DNA of 40,519 bases, taken from the IMG/VR virus record IMGVR_UViG_3300027896_000097, positions 1 through 40,519 of that record; one strand, 5' to 3'. Source of the stretch: a virus. Below, in pieces: positions 23,548 through 31,651 of the stretch. The notes beneath the pieces were generated by a model. The model did no database searches. It was not told the DNA's origin and was given only the letters and a program-made list of their open reading frames with translations. Made by a program: the position numbers and the translations under genes. Each line of letters begins with the position of its first letter. Positions within the stretch are counted from its first letter, which is position 1.

Positions 23548-24656
23548 ATCGGATCTATCTTAAGAAGCATACGGGGGTTAACTTTCAAAACGACTGGCAG
23601 GACTACGCTGATTCCTTGAAGGTCCGGCGCCGGGACCGAGCTATCCGAGTTATGATCTATATCGGGGTTTTCAACGTTGCCTATTACCGGGCCTTTGCGC
23701 CCTTTATGGAGCTGGCTAAGCGGCCGGAATATGATATCCGCATGGGGAATTTATTCGGGAATCAAGACGATATCGACTGGGCTGACATCATTTATTTTCA
23801 GCGGGTCACCGATCGCAATATCATCGCGGAATCAAAACGCGCCCGGACGCTGGGGAAGAAGGTGCTTTATGATACGGATGATTTTATGCATGGGCTCCCG
23901 GCGCACCATCCCCAAAAGCGTAACATTGAAAACAGTCGGTACCTGATCGATCAGGATGAGCTTTGTAAGGCTTGCGATACGGTCACGGTATCTACGGATT
24001 ACCTAAAGAAGATGTACTCGGAGAGATATCGTACGCCGATCGTTGTCTTGCCTAATTGTATTCGCGCCGAAGATTACGATTCCCGGATAAAAACCCAATT
24101 CCGGAATGATCGTGTTTATCTGGGGTGGGCGGGAAGTTCTACGCACTTCCATGATCTCAGGGTCGCGACACCGGCGATACGGGAGCTTATTGGAAAGCAC
24201 CCCAAGCTCAGTCTGGTTACGCTAAATTATCAAGGAATCGAGAAGCAACCATACGAAGATGCGTTTGAAGGCGTGCCGATGGAGCGCCGGGTCCATATCG
24301 GGGGAACCCATCCGCACCTTATGGGGAACATTATCCAATTACTGGATATTGGTATTGCGCCAATTTTGAAGAATGATTTTAACCGTTCAAAGAGCAATTG
24401 TAAGTTCATGGAATATGCGATGAGCGGAGTACCGATGGTCGGGACCGATCTTGAACCTTATCAGGCCGACCGATCGTATGCCGCACTGGTCAATGATAAT
24501 TTTTCCAACTGGTACCGGGCGCTTGAGGATTTAATTCTGGATGCTGACCGCCGGGCGGCTCTGGCCGAAAAAGCCAATCGCTGGGCCCGCAGACGATATG
24601 ATATCAAGGCAAACTTAGGAGCATGGGACAATCTATTAAAGGGGTTGATGGAATGA
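23529..24656 (+). CDS. glycosyltransferase, GT-B fold (group 1-like)
   Basis: 375 residues. The sequence fits a GT-B enzyme: an N-terminal Rossmann half including WADIIYFQRV and KKVLYDTDDFMHGLP, then a C-terminal donor-binding half with VYLGWAGSSTHFHDL and the EYAMSGVPMVGTDLEPY loop. Phage enzymes of this type glycosylate DNA bases, virion proteins or surface glycans. It overlaps the kinase-methyltransferase gene by 19 bases and precedes NinG. Confidence 0.75.
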   Translation: MSNAYLDRIYLKKHTGVNFQNDWQDYADSLKVRRRDRAIRVMIYIGVFNVAYYRAFAPFMELAKRPEYDIRMGNLFGNQDDIDWADIIYFQRVTDRNIIAESKRARTLGKKVLYDTDDFMHGLPAHHPQKRNIENSRYLIDQDELCKACDTVTVSTDYLKKMYSERYRTPIVVLPNCIRAEDYDSRIKTQFRNDRVYLGWAGSSTHFHDLRVATPAIRELIGKHPKLSLVTLNYQGIEKQPYEDAFEGVPMERRVHIGGTHPHLMGNIIQLLDIGIAPILKNDFNRSKSNCKFMEYAMSGVPMVGTDLEPYQADRSYAALVNDNFSNWYRALEDLILDADRRAALAEKANRWARRRYDIKANLGAWDNLLKGLME

Positions 24657-25027
24657 AACAGCGGTCGATCAAGGGGTTGCGGAACGCGGCGTGGGTACTG
24701 ATGTCTGAATTTGTGCGCCGTCGGGATAGGGGGATTTGTTTTACCTGTGGCGATCGACGCGATTGGAAGCAACAGCAGGCCGGGCATTTCGTTCATAAGA
24801 ATTCCCTCGACTTTGACGAGAGGAATGTTAATTGCCAGTGTGCCCGCTGTAATAAGTGGCTTCATGGGAATTTAACGGTTTATGCCATGCGGCTCATGGA
24901 AAAGTATGGAAAGGAGATCGTTAACGATCTGGTTGTGGCGGGAAACTTTGTGCTAAAATTGGGACGGGGAGAGATTGAGAACATCATAGCCGATCTTAAA
25001 AGAAAGATTTCATTGCTGGATAATTAG
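24653..25027 (+). CDS. ninG: NinG/Rap-like recombination protein
   Basis: 124 residues from ATG 24653 (overlaps the previous stop; ATG 24623 is an alternative). It carries the NinG pattern: RDRGICFTCG, KQQQAGHFV, LDFDERNVNCQCARCN and a terminal helix. The Cys and His residues form an HNH/endonuclease VII-like zinc fold used in resolution of recombination intermediates in lambdoid phages. It ends the DNA-metabolism block; the next gene starts the baseplate wedge. Confidence 0.8.
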   Translation: MKQRSIKGLRNAAWVLMSEFVRRRDRGICFTCGDRRDWKQQQAGHFVHKNSLDFDERNVNCQCARCNKWLHGNLTVYAMRLMEKYGKEIVNDLVVAGNFVLKLGRGEIENIIADLKRKISLLDN

Positions 25028-25035
25028 GTTTCAAG

Positions 25036-25044
25036 TGATATAAT
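25036..25044 (+). promoter_or_regulatory. extended -10 promoter with transcription start at the ATG of the wedge gene
   Basis: TGATATAAT, with TATAAT at 25039-25044. The next ATG (25051) begins 6 bases after the -10, about where transcription would start, and no Shine-Dalgarno precedes it. The wedge unit would therefore be leaderless for its first gene. Confidence 0.45.
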
Positions 25045-25050
25045 ATCTAT

Positions 25051-25407
25051 ATGCGATTTAGATCTGTAGATACTAACAATGACTGGAACTTTGGTAATGG
25101 AACGCAGGCTTACGCAACCGACCTGCAGGCGCTCATGCTAAACCTCAAAACCCGCATATTGTCGTGGATAGGAGACTGTTTTTTTGATCAAGGGGCCCAT
25201 GTCGACTGGATGAACCTGCTGGAGTATAGTAAACGCCCCCAGCTGATCAACGCGATCAAGGCCGTTGCTTTCCGGACTGCCGGAGTATTGCGGGTTTATA
25301 ATATCGCGGTGGATGTTACCGGCCGGACGGCGAACGTGAGTTTTTCCGTGGATACGATTTACGGGCGTAACATCCAGAATTCACTGCAATTGGCGATAGG
25401 AACATGA
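25051..25407 (+). CDS. baseplate wedge protein (gp25/W-like)
   Basis: 118 residues. The pattern LMLNLKTRILSWIGDCFFDQGAHVDWMNLLEYSK, an N-terminal helix/strand core with VYNIAVDVTGRTANVSFSVDT at the end, is that of gp25/GPW-type wedge proteins, a small bridge between sheath and wedge. It starts the second tail cluster, separated by about 15 kb from the hub genes. Start chosen at 25051, preceded only by the promoter element. Confidence 0.65.
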   Translation: MRFRSVDTNNDWNFGNGTQAYATDLQALMLNLKTRILSWIGDCFFDQGAHVDWMNLLEYSKRPQLINAIKAVAFRTAGVLRVYNIAVDVTGRTANVSFSVDTIYGRNIQNSLQLAIGT

Positions 25408-25408
25408 A

Positions 25409-25687
25409 ATGGAAAACGAAGAAATAAGGGATCGAATAATCGGGATTGAACGGGAGGGCTGTCAGGTGGGGAAGGTGCATGGAGAGCAGATCAAAAATCT
25501 CTGCGATTCTATTACCCGGCTCGAGAATTTGGCGAACGGGATGGCTGAGAAGTTTGACAAGACTATGAAATCAATCGACAATAAGTGGATGATCGGGATG
25601 GGGTTGATATTGCTGGTATCTTTTTTGGCGGGAATAAATGTGGGGGATATCTTGAAGTCGTGGGTAACCCATGGCGGGTTGCCATAG
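25409..25687 (+). CDS. small membrane protein with coiled coil (XhlA-like)
   Basis: 92 residues: a charged helical N-terminal part (IKNLCDSITRLENLANGMAEKFD) and one transmembrane segment at about 60-78 (WMIGMGLILLVSFLAGINV). Haemolysin XhlA-like proteins have this shape and help holins or sense membranes. Placed between the wedge and J genes, which is odd for a lysis protein. Function uncertain. Confidence 0.45.
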   Translation: MENEEIRDRIIGIEREGCQVGKVHGEQIKNLCDSITRLENLANGMAEKFDKTMKSIDNKWMIGMGLILLVSFLAGINVGDILKSWVTHGGLP

Positions 25688-25697
25688 GAGATGAAGC

Positions 25698-26897
25698 ATG
25701 GTAGTTAATGAAGTTACGGCGGCAGGGCTTATAACCCAAGGGCTCGATGAGATCATAACGGACCTGCAGACCGCGTTTCAATCGATCTACGGTTCGGATA
25801 TCAATCTCGATTCAAACAGCCCGGACGGGCAAATGATCGGAATTTTCGCCCAACTTAAAGCCGACCTGCTTGATCTTATCACGCAGGTTTATAATTCATT
25901 CGACCCCGATGTGGCTGAGGGCGCGGCGCTGGACGCCCGGGTAGCTCTCAACGGGATCCAGCGGATCGGAGGAACATACACGATCGCCCCGGTTGAGATA
26001 ACTACGGATCGGGCATTAACGCTTTATGGGATGGACCAAGAGGTCGAGCCGGTATTTACGGTAGCCGATACTTCGGGAAATAAATTCCAGCTGATAACTA
26101 CGCACGCCTTCGGGGGCGCGGAATCAGATGTGGCACTTGATTTTCAGGCGGTCGATGTCGGAGCAGTTGATGTCGCGGTCAATACCATTACTACGCAGGT
26201 AACGATCGTGATCGGGGTTACGGTAGTTAACAATCCGGACCCTGCGGATTCGATCGGAGCGAACGAGGAATCGGACGCGGATCTCCGGCTTCGGCGGCAG
26301 GTATCGCTGGCCACAGGCTCCCGGAATTCAGTAGATGCCATGAGATCGGACCTGCTAAATACGACTTCGGTTACGGACGCCTATGTTTATGATAATTATA
26401 CGAGCTCTAATGATACCAGCTTTGCTGGGCTCACCATCCCTTCTCATACGATGTGGGCCATAGTGGAGGGAGGATCGAATGCCGACATCGCGGCTTCGAT
26501 GTATGCCAACCTTGGGTATGGGGGGATGTTCTTAAGTGGGACCAGCGATGTTACAGAGCCGATACAACAGCCGACCGGGGATTGGTTTGATATCAAGTTC
26601 AACCGGCCCATTTATCAGGCATTGGATATTAAATTTACACTTACCGCTAAAAAGGTCGGGGCAAGCTATACCGCGGCTACGGTGCAGGCCGCTCTGGCGG
26701 CGGCACTGTCTTACAGTCTTTACGAGAAGGCCACGAGCCAAGATATTGTAGAGGCGCTGGCAACGATCGTGCCTTTATTTACTCCGACAGCAGTTTTGAT
26801 ATCACTCCACACCGTGGCGCGCTGGACCGAGATAAAAACCCCGGCCAACCCACAAACAAAGTTTACTGTGGCGGCTGTGGATATCGCGATTACCTGA
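25698..26897 (+). CDS. baseplate J-like protein
   Basis: 399 residues. The start (AGLITQGLDEIITDLQTAFQSIYGSDINLDSNSPDGQMIGIFA) and the repeat-like ADTSGNKFQL / NTITTQVTIVIGVT region match the baseplate J family (gp6-like wedge protein) that forms the outer wedge ring and connects to fibres. The SIGANEESDADLRLRRQVSL motif is a clear family signature. Continues directly into the DUF2612 gene. Confidence 0.85.
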   Translation: MVVNEVTAAGLITQGLDEIITDLQTAFQSIYGSDINLDSNSPDGQMIGIFAQLKADLLDLITQVYNSFDPDVAEGAALDARVALNGIQRIGGTYTIAPVEITTDRALTLYGMDQEVEPVFTVADTSGNKFQLITTHAFGGAESDVALDFQAVDVGAVDVAVNTITTQVTIVIGVTVVNNPDPADSIGANEESDADLRLRRQVSLATGSRNSVDAMRSDLLNTTSVTDAYVYDNYTSSNDTSFAGLTIPSHTMWAIVEGGSNADIAASMYANLGYGGMFLSGTSDVTEPIQQPTGDWFDIKFNRPIYQALDIKFTLTAKKVGASYTAATVQAALAAALSYSLYEKATSQDIVEALATIVPLFTPTAVLISLHTVARWTEIKTPANPQTKFTVAAVDIAIT

Positions 26898-26907
26898 GGT
26901 ATAAACA

Positions 26908-27723
26908 ATGGCTGAGATCGACAACTTAGTCGACTATTATCAGAACCTGCTGATTATGCAGTACCATGATCTCCCCCGGGCCATGGATACGATCGGGGAC
27001 GTTTCACGTGAAACATTGTCCGATATGGTCTGGAAGGCTGTCCGTGACTGTTTTGACTATCAGACGGCGATCGGGATACAGCTTGATATCTTGGGGAGGT
27101 ATGTGGGGGCATTGCGGAAGACTGAAGATTCAAGTGATCTATCGGATTCTGATCTCCGGTTCCTGATCAAGATGAAGGCTATTAAAAACTCAACCGATAA
27201 TTCCATGAAGAGCATCGACGACTATATGTGGCAGTTTTTCGGCAATACAGTCAACGTTGTTAACAATGGCGATATGAGCATGACCTATCAATTCTCTGCT
27301 TTCCACGCGTCTATTATGAATTTCGCCGAACAGACCGATTCCCTGCCCCGGCCTCTAAGCGTGGCCATCATTATCGAAGGGGTAACCAATGACAATGGGG
27401 ATTTCGGATTCAGTTTCGGGGGATCGGCCGATGCAGATATATGGGGATATGGGTTTACGCCACTTAATGCGCTGATCACCGATGAGGCGGATACTTCGAT
27501 TTCAAGTACCGAAGTCGTTCCGGTCTATGGGGTTGCCGGGGTTACGGGAGTATGGCTGGCGTCAGATCCCGGTCATGTAGGAACGAATTACTATGTGGGT
27601 GGAAGTTTTGATGGTGATGTGATAACCTTAGGGACGCCATTGCCGGGACCGTCGGGGGGATTGACGGCGGTTATTACGACCTATACGGCATATTATGGCG
27701 GAACTTACTTGATGATTTTTTAG
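26908..27723 (+). CDS. baseplate wedge/tail protein I-like (DUF2612)
   Basis: 271 residues. The N-terminal half is DUF2612-like: VWKAVRDCFDYQTAIGIQLDILGRYVG with downstream SDLRFLIKMKAIKNSTDNSM and a YMWQFFG motif. It lies right after J, as tail protein I does in P2-like baseplates, and would anchor the fibre. The C-terminal ~90 residues (after DFGFSFGG) are an extra Gly/Thr/Tyr-rich beta region not typical of the family, probably a fibre-attachment or receptor segment. Confidence 0.7.
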   Translation: MAEIDNLVDYYQNLLIMQYHDLPRAMDTIGDVSRETLSDMVWKAVRDCFDYQTAIGIQLDILGRYVGALRKTEDSSDLSDSDLRFLIKMKAIKNSTDNSMKSIDDYMWQFFGNTVNVVNNGDMSMTYQFSAFHASIMNFAEQTDSLPRPLSVAIIIEGVTNDNGDFGFSFGGSADADIWGYGFTPLNALITDEADTSISSTEVVPVYGVAGVTGVWLASDPGHVGTNYYVGGSFDGDVITLGTPLPGPSGGLTAVITTYTAYYGGTYLMIF

Positions 27724-27732
27724 GAGGGTGTC

Positions 27733-29067
27733 ATGGCAAAATTAACACGGGCAATTCAAAAAGTATTCGGATCGACGGCGGCGGTTGGCGAGATCGAGCA
27801 GATTGGATCATTGAGGAACGGAGCGCAGAACTTCACCACGAACCCTGTGACCTTGCAGGCGCTACCGCTTTATCTTGGGGGATTGAATTCAATTGTGAGT
27901 GCGAACAATAAGAAGATCCCTGCCCTCGAAGATATCAACGGGCTTTATTTTCTGATCACACGACAGCTGTCGTACCTCTTCCAAGAAGGGGTGCCCGAAT
28001 ACGATTCTACCACCACCTATTATATCAATAGCATAATAAAGAAGACCGGGACGGCAACCGGGGTGATCGATCTTTACGTTTCGCTGGCCAATGATAATAC
28101 CGGAAACGCGCTGACTGATGTAACCAAATGGGCGAAATATATCCTGCCGATCGCCAATGGGGGAACGGGGTCAGCTTCCACAACCTACTGCAGTTTGACG
28201 GCTAACGTTTCGGGGACGTTGCCGATTGCTCACGGAGGGACAGGGCAGACGACTGCGGCTTTGGCGGCAACCGCCTTGGGGTTGGGGACCGGGAACACGC
28301 CCTTATTCGCGGGGTTGACCCTGACTAATGCTCTGGCGATCGCACAGGGAGGAACGGGATCTACAAGCGCTTCGGCGGCGAGGACTGCTTTGGGATTGGC
28401 GATCGGAGTTAACGTGCAGGCGTATGCCGCGATTCTGGCCGGGATGGCGGGGATGGGATCGGGAACCGGAGTGGTGTGCCAGACCGGAGCTTCAAGCTTT
28501 GCCAAAAGAACTATCACGGGCACTGCCAATCAAATAACGGTAGCCAATGGGGACGGGGTTTCCGGCAACCCTGCTTTATCCTTACCGCAGAACATTGACA
28601 CAGCGGCCAGCCCTACCTTCACTGGATTGAACTTCACCACTCCGATTACCAGATATTTATCGATTCCGTCGGTTGCATTTTTTACAAGCGGGAATGGAGT
28701 AAGGAACTATGGGAATGGCACTTTGGTTCAGAATGCCGGGGATTATCTTAATGCCCCGGTAAATCTTCCCCATGGGGCTGTTGTTGTAAGCGTAACAGCA
28801 AAGGGGAACCTTGCGGCGAATTCATTGCTGAATTTTGTATTAACGGTGAAGGCATTGGTTTCGGGGAGTGGTGAAGCCGGGACCGTAATGGCCGCGGCCA
28901 ATACTTCTACGGCTGGCGAGCAGACGATCACGGATTCGTCTATCAATAGTGCCACAATAAACAATGCGAATAATTATTATTGGATTTGCTTTCGTAATAA
29001 CGGGAATGCGGCCTTAACGTTTGAGGGAGTGATGATAGCATATACGGTATCGGTTGCGTTGCCATAG
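27733..29067 (+). CDS. tail fibre protein with GGTG repeats
   Basis: 444 residues behind AGGAGGGTG. After an N-terminal baseplate-binding region the protein has repeat motifs common in phage tail fibres: IANGGTGSAST, IAHGGTGQTTAALAATALGLG, IAQGGTGSTSASAARTALGL, then the widespread segment around TGTANQITVANGDG..GNPALSLPQ. The last ~120 residues would be the receptor-binding tip. Codon-level repeats in this region could permit recombination with other fibres. Confidence 0.8.
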   Translation: MAKLTRAIQKVFGSTAAVGEIEQIGSLRNGAQNFTTNPVTLQALPLYLGGLNSIVSANNKKIPALEDINGLYFLITRQLSYLFQEGVPEYDSTTTYYINSIIKKTGTATGVIDLYVSLANDNTGNALTDVTKWAKYILPIANGGTGSASTTYCSLTANVSGTLPIAHGGTGQTTAALAATALGLGTGNTPLFAGLTLTNALAIAQGGTGSTSASAARTALGLAIGVNVQAYAAILAGMAGMGSGTGVVCQTGASSFAKRTITGTANQITVANGDGVSGNPALSLPQNIDTAASPTFTGLNFTTPITRYLSIPSVAFFTSGNGVRNYGNGTLVQNAGDYLNAPVNLPHGAVVVSVTAKGNLAANSLLNFVLTVKALVSGSGEAGTVMAAANTSTAGEQTITDSSINSATINNANNYYWICFRNNGNAALTFEGVMIAYTVSVALP

Positions 29068-29104
29068 ATCAATAATCCGGAAACTGATATTTTTGGTGGT
29101 AGCA

Positions 29105-29572
29105 ATGGCTCTATTTACAAAAGTGAACGGGATATATAAAGAGGTTTCCGATCGACTGGCGATAAAAGAGCCGGGAATAGAAGGTCATATGGATTACGAA
29201 GACCAAGAGAGAATGGCTCAAATCGCCAAGATGCTGACCGATGATATCGATCAAACCCTCCGGGGGTTGAAGGCGGCCAAGGACTTCGTACCTCGGGACA
29301 ATACTTGGAAGGTAATGGCGGAGACGAACCCGGTCATTAAGGACTTTATTGAAAAAGGGGATCCCGCTACGGTAAAGGTGGGGACCATTGCGGCCGTAAC
29401 AGCGTTAAGTGATCGCTGGGCAAAGATGGAAAACGGGATTCAAAGGAAAGCCGAGATGCTGGCGGTTTTGGCGGCTGAGGGTTACGCGCTGAAGTATTCG
29501 ATGGACCACAATCTTTTAATGGCTGGGCAGATCCCGCCGTTCATGATAACATTATGGGGGAGGCGATTCTGA
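29105..29572 (+). CDS. hypothetical protein after the tail fibre gene
   Basis: 155 residues from ATG 29105 (an earlier start at 29054 would overlap the fibre gene). Mostly helical, ending in MITLWGRRF. By position it could be a fibre chaperone or an additional wedge component, but no family is recognised. Stop overlaps the signal-peptide gene's upstream region by one base. Confidence 0.5.
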   Translation: MALFTKVNGIYKEVSDRLAIKEPGIEGHMDYEDQERMAQIAKMLTDDIDQTLRGLKAAKDFVPRDNTWKVMAETNPVIKDFIEKGDPATVKVGTIAAVTALSDRWAKMENGIQRKAEMLAVLAAEGYALKYSMDHNLLMAGQIPPFMITLWGRRF

Positions 29573-29974
29573 ATGAAGAAAATGATCGGGCTCTTGATCT
29601 TACTGCTGGCCGCGCCGGTGATGGCCGATTCCTATCTCTACCTCGAACAGCACAAGGACATCAACGGGAGCTTCGAATACCGTATCCCGAAGCTGGAGCT
29701 CAACCAGCAAAAGCTGGCCGGGTATATACTGGGAACCAAGTGCTACTACCTATCAGAGTTCGAAGCCGCCTTGGTCTACACCGCTCCCCGATCGGACGCC
29801 TTCCACCTCAACCACCACTCAGTGGAAGCCGCTTGGAACCTCGGGGTAGAGGTGGGGCCGCTCTGGGCCACCTACAGCCTCGGGGGTCGGGGGTACATCG
29901 AAGGCAACGACTCCGGGATCCCGGCAGGCGTGGAAGGATTCAACGACCTGCGGTTGGGGATAACATGGAAGTGA
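29573..29974 (+). CDS. exported beta-rich protein with signal peptide
   Basis: 133 residues. MKKMIGLLILLLAAPVMADS is a Sec signal peptide with a probable cut after VMA. The mature part is beta-rich, with alternating Tyr/Leu/Gly strands such as AGYILGTKCYYLSEFEAALVY and LWATYSLGGRGYI, and might be a small outer-membrane barrel or periplasmic protein. Exported phage proteins of this kind can block superinfection or alter receptors, but this is speculation. An overlapping frame (29554-29985) was judged a shadow. Confidence 0.6.
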   Translation: MKKMIGLLILLLAAPVMADSYLYLEQHKDINGSFEYRIPKLELNQQKLAGYILGTKCYYLSEFEAALVYTAPRSDAFHLNHHSVEAAWNLGVEVGPLWATYSLGGRGYIEGNDSGIPAGVEGFNDLRLGITWK

Positions 29975-29976
29975 CC

Positions 29977-30014
29977 TGTGGATAACTTATGAAAGCACCG
30001 ATAGAGCACCGATA
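29977..30014 (+). repeat. DnaA-box-like site and tandem 10-mer before the terminase genes
   Basis: TGTGGATAA (29977-29985) is the exact complement of the DnaA box TTATCCACA. It is followed by two copies of AGCACCGATA (29994-30003 and 30005-30014), spaced 11 bases apart, just before the small terminase ATG (30018). Such a tandem array could be a packaging (pac/cos) recognition site or a replication element. Confidence 0.4.
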
Positions 30015-30017
30015 CAT

Positions 30018-30389
30018 ATGACAAATTATAAGCCAAAATCTAAAGGGCTTCGGCCGCCGTGGCAGAAGGGGGAGTCAGGCAATCCGGCCGGGCTTCCCAA
30101 GGGCTACGAGCGGGCCTCGACCCGGTTCAATCGTTTCCTGAAATCCAAGATCGATGTGGAGGAGAAGGGACCGGACGGGCGGATAAAGAAGTCCAAAAAG
30201 GTCGCTCATGATGTTCTGATCATGAAGGCCATCCACGATGCCGTAAGCTCCACCAATTCCGCTACAGAGCGCACGCAGGCCCGGGAATCGATCCTCAGCC
30301 GGATCGAGGGGAAGCCGGTCCAGCCGATCGGAGCCGCGCCGGACACCATGGTACAGCTGACTATCTCACCCGTAGAAGCCCAGCTGTGA
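30018..30389 (+). CDS. terS: terminase small subunit (DUF5681-like)
   Basis: 123 residues. The N-terminal GESGNPAGLPKG is the DUF5681 signature of small terminase-like proteins, followed by a helical part (KKVAHDVLIMKAIHDAVSS) and QARESILSRIEGKPVQP. It would recognise the viral DNA and load the large subunit, which follows immediately. Weak ribosome binding site. Confidence 0.65.
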   Translation: MTNYKPKSKGLRPPWQKGESGNPAGLPKGYERASTRFNRFLKSKIDVEEKGPDGRIKKSKKVAHDVLIMKAIHDAVSSTNSATERTQARESILSRIEGKPVQPIGAAPDTMVQLTISPVEAQL

Positions 30390-30390
30390 C

Positions 30391-31614
30391 ATGGTTTTTG
30401 TTAACACCCCCAAGCAAGAGCAGGCTCTCAGGCTGATCGCAACTAACACCACGACCGGGCTCAAGGGCGGAAGCCGCTCGGGTAAGACGCTGATCAATCT
30501 TAAAACCATTATCATCCGGGCTCTCAAGTACCCCGGGACCAAGCACCTCATCACCATGTTCAGGTTCGCCGATGTTAAGAGAGCTATCTGGTACGACTCC
30601 ATGCCGAAGATAGACCAGATCATGGATCTTAAGGGGGCGTTCCGGCCGAACAAGTCGGACTGGTTTTACGAAGGCCCCCGGGGATCACAGGTCTGGGTCG
30701 GGGGGCTGGATGACAAGGAACGGGCCGATAAGATATTAGGGCAAGAGTATGCCACCCTGCACTTCCCCGAGGCTTCGCGGTTGCCCTTCGATTCCTACGA
30801 AACCGCCCGGACCCGGGGGAATCCACCCAAGGGCGTTCCCTTGCGGGTGCTGATCGATTACAACCCCCCGGGGATGGGGCATTGGCTTTATAAGATGTTC
30901 GAGGAGCATAAACTGCCAAAAGGTGAACCGCTTCCGAGAGATGATTTTGCCAGCCTGTTGATGAACCCGGCCGACAATCCAAACCTGTCACCGGAATATA
31001 TCAAAAAGAACCTCATGACCATGAGTGCCATGAAGCGCAAGCGTTTCCTGCTGGGGCAGTACGGTGTCGAGGAAGGGGCGCTCTGGCAACGCAAATGGAT
31101 CCATTATAAGAAGGTGCCAATTGAAAAGCTCCAGCGGGTAGTGGTCGGAGTGGATCCCACGGGGTCCACCCGGGGCGATGCTGTGGGCATCGTGATCGCT
31201 GGCCGGGATGATAAGGATTATTACATTCTGGGGGACTATACGTTGAACGGTACTCCCAAGGAATGGGGGGATGAAGTGGTAAGAGGGTACGAGAACTTTA
31301 CGGCCGATTGTATTGCCGCGGAGAAGAACTTCGGCGGGGATATGGTTGAATCTACGATCACCGATATGGGGCGCCGTAACGTCAACGTCAAGCTGGTGCA
31401 GGCTTCCCGGGGAAAGATCGTCCGGGCAGAACCAATATCGGCAATGTATGAGCGGGGGCAGGTTTATCATACGCAGGAATTCGTGGAGCTCGAAGATGAG
31501 CTTTGCACTTACACCGGGGAACTTGGAGAGGCATCGCCGAATCGACTCGATGCATTGACGTGGGCGCTCACCGAATTATCGGAAGGGGCTTTAAGCCTTG
31601 CGGATGTTTTATAA
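30391..31614 (+). CDS. terL: terminase large subunit
   Basis: 407 residues. Walker A GGSRSGKT at 26-33, an acidic EYATLHFPEAS Walker B-like region near residue 120, and an RNase H-like nuclease half beginning VVGVDPTGSTRGDAVGIVIAG and finishing ASPNRLDALTWAL. The ATPase drives packaging and the nuclease cuts the concatemer. Immediately follows the small subunit. Confidence 0.9.
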   Translation: MVFVNTPKQEQALRLIATNTTTGLKGGSRSGKTLINLKTIIIRALKYPGTKHLITMFRFADVKRAIWYDSMPKIDQIMDLKGAFRPNKSDWFYEGPRGSQVWVGGLDDKERADKILGQEYATLHFPEASRLPFDSYETARTRGNPPKGVPLRVLIDYNPPGMGHWLYKMFEEHKLPKGEPLPRDDFASLLMNPADNPNLSPEYIKKNLMTMSAMKRKRFLLGQYGVEEGALWQRKWIHYKKVPIEKLQRVVVGVDPTGSTRGDAVGIVIAGRDDKDYYILGDYTLNGTPKEWGDEVVRGYENFTADCIAAEKNFGGDMVESTITDMGRRNVNVKLVQASRGKIVRAEPISAMYERGQVYHTQEFVELEDELCTYTGELGEASPNRLDALTWALTELSEGALSLADVL

Positions 31615-31626
31615 CCGTTATATAAT
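31598..31626 (+). promoter_or_regulatory. probable promoter for the portal gene
   Basis: TTGCGG (31598-31603), 17-base spacer, TATAAT (31621-31626), 26 bases before the portal ATG. The -10 is exact, the -35 only half matches. Confidence 0.4.
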
Positions 31627-31651
31627 TCAGCGTATGATATAAGGAGCTGGA

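Noticed and set aside
29554-29985. 143-residue plus-strand ORF overlapping the signal-peptide gene
   Set aside because: The alternative frame (29573) has a signal peptide and good beta pattern; this one is Arg/Pro/Gly-rich, typical of a shifted GC-rich frame.
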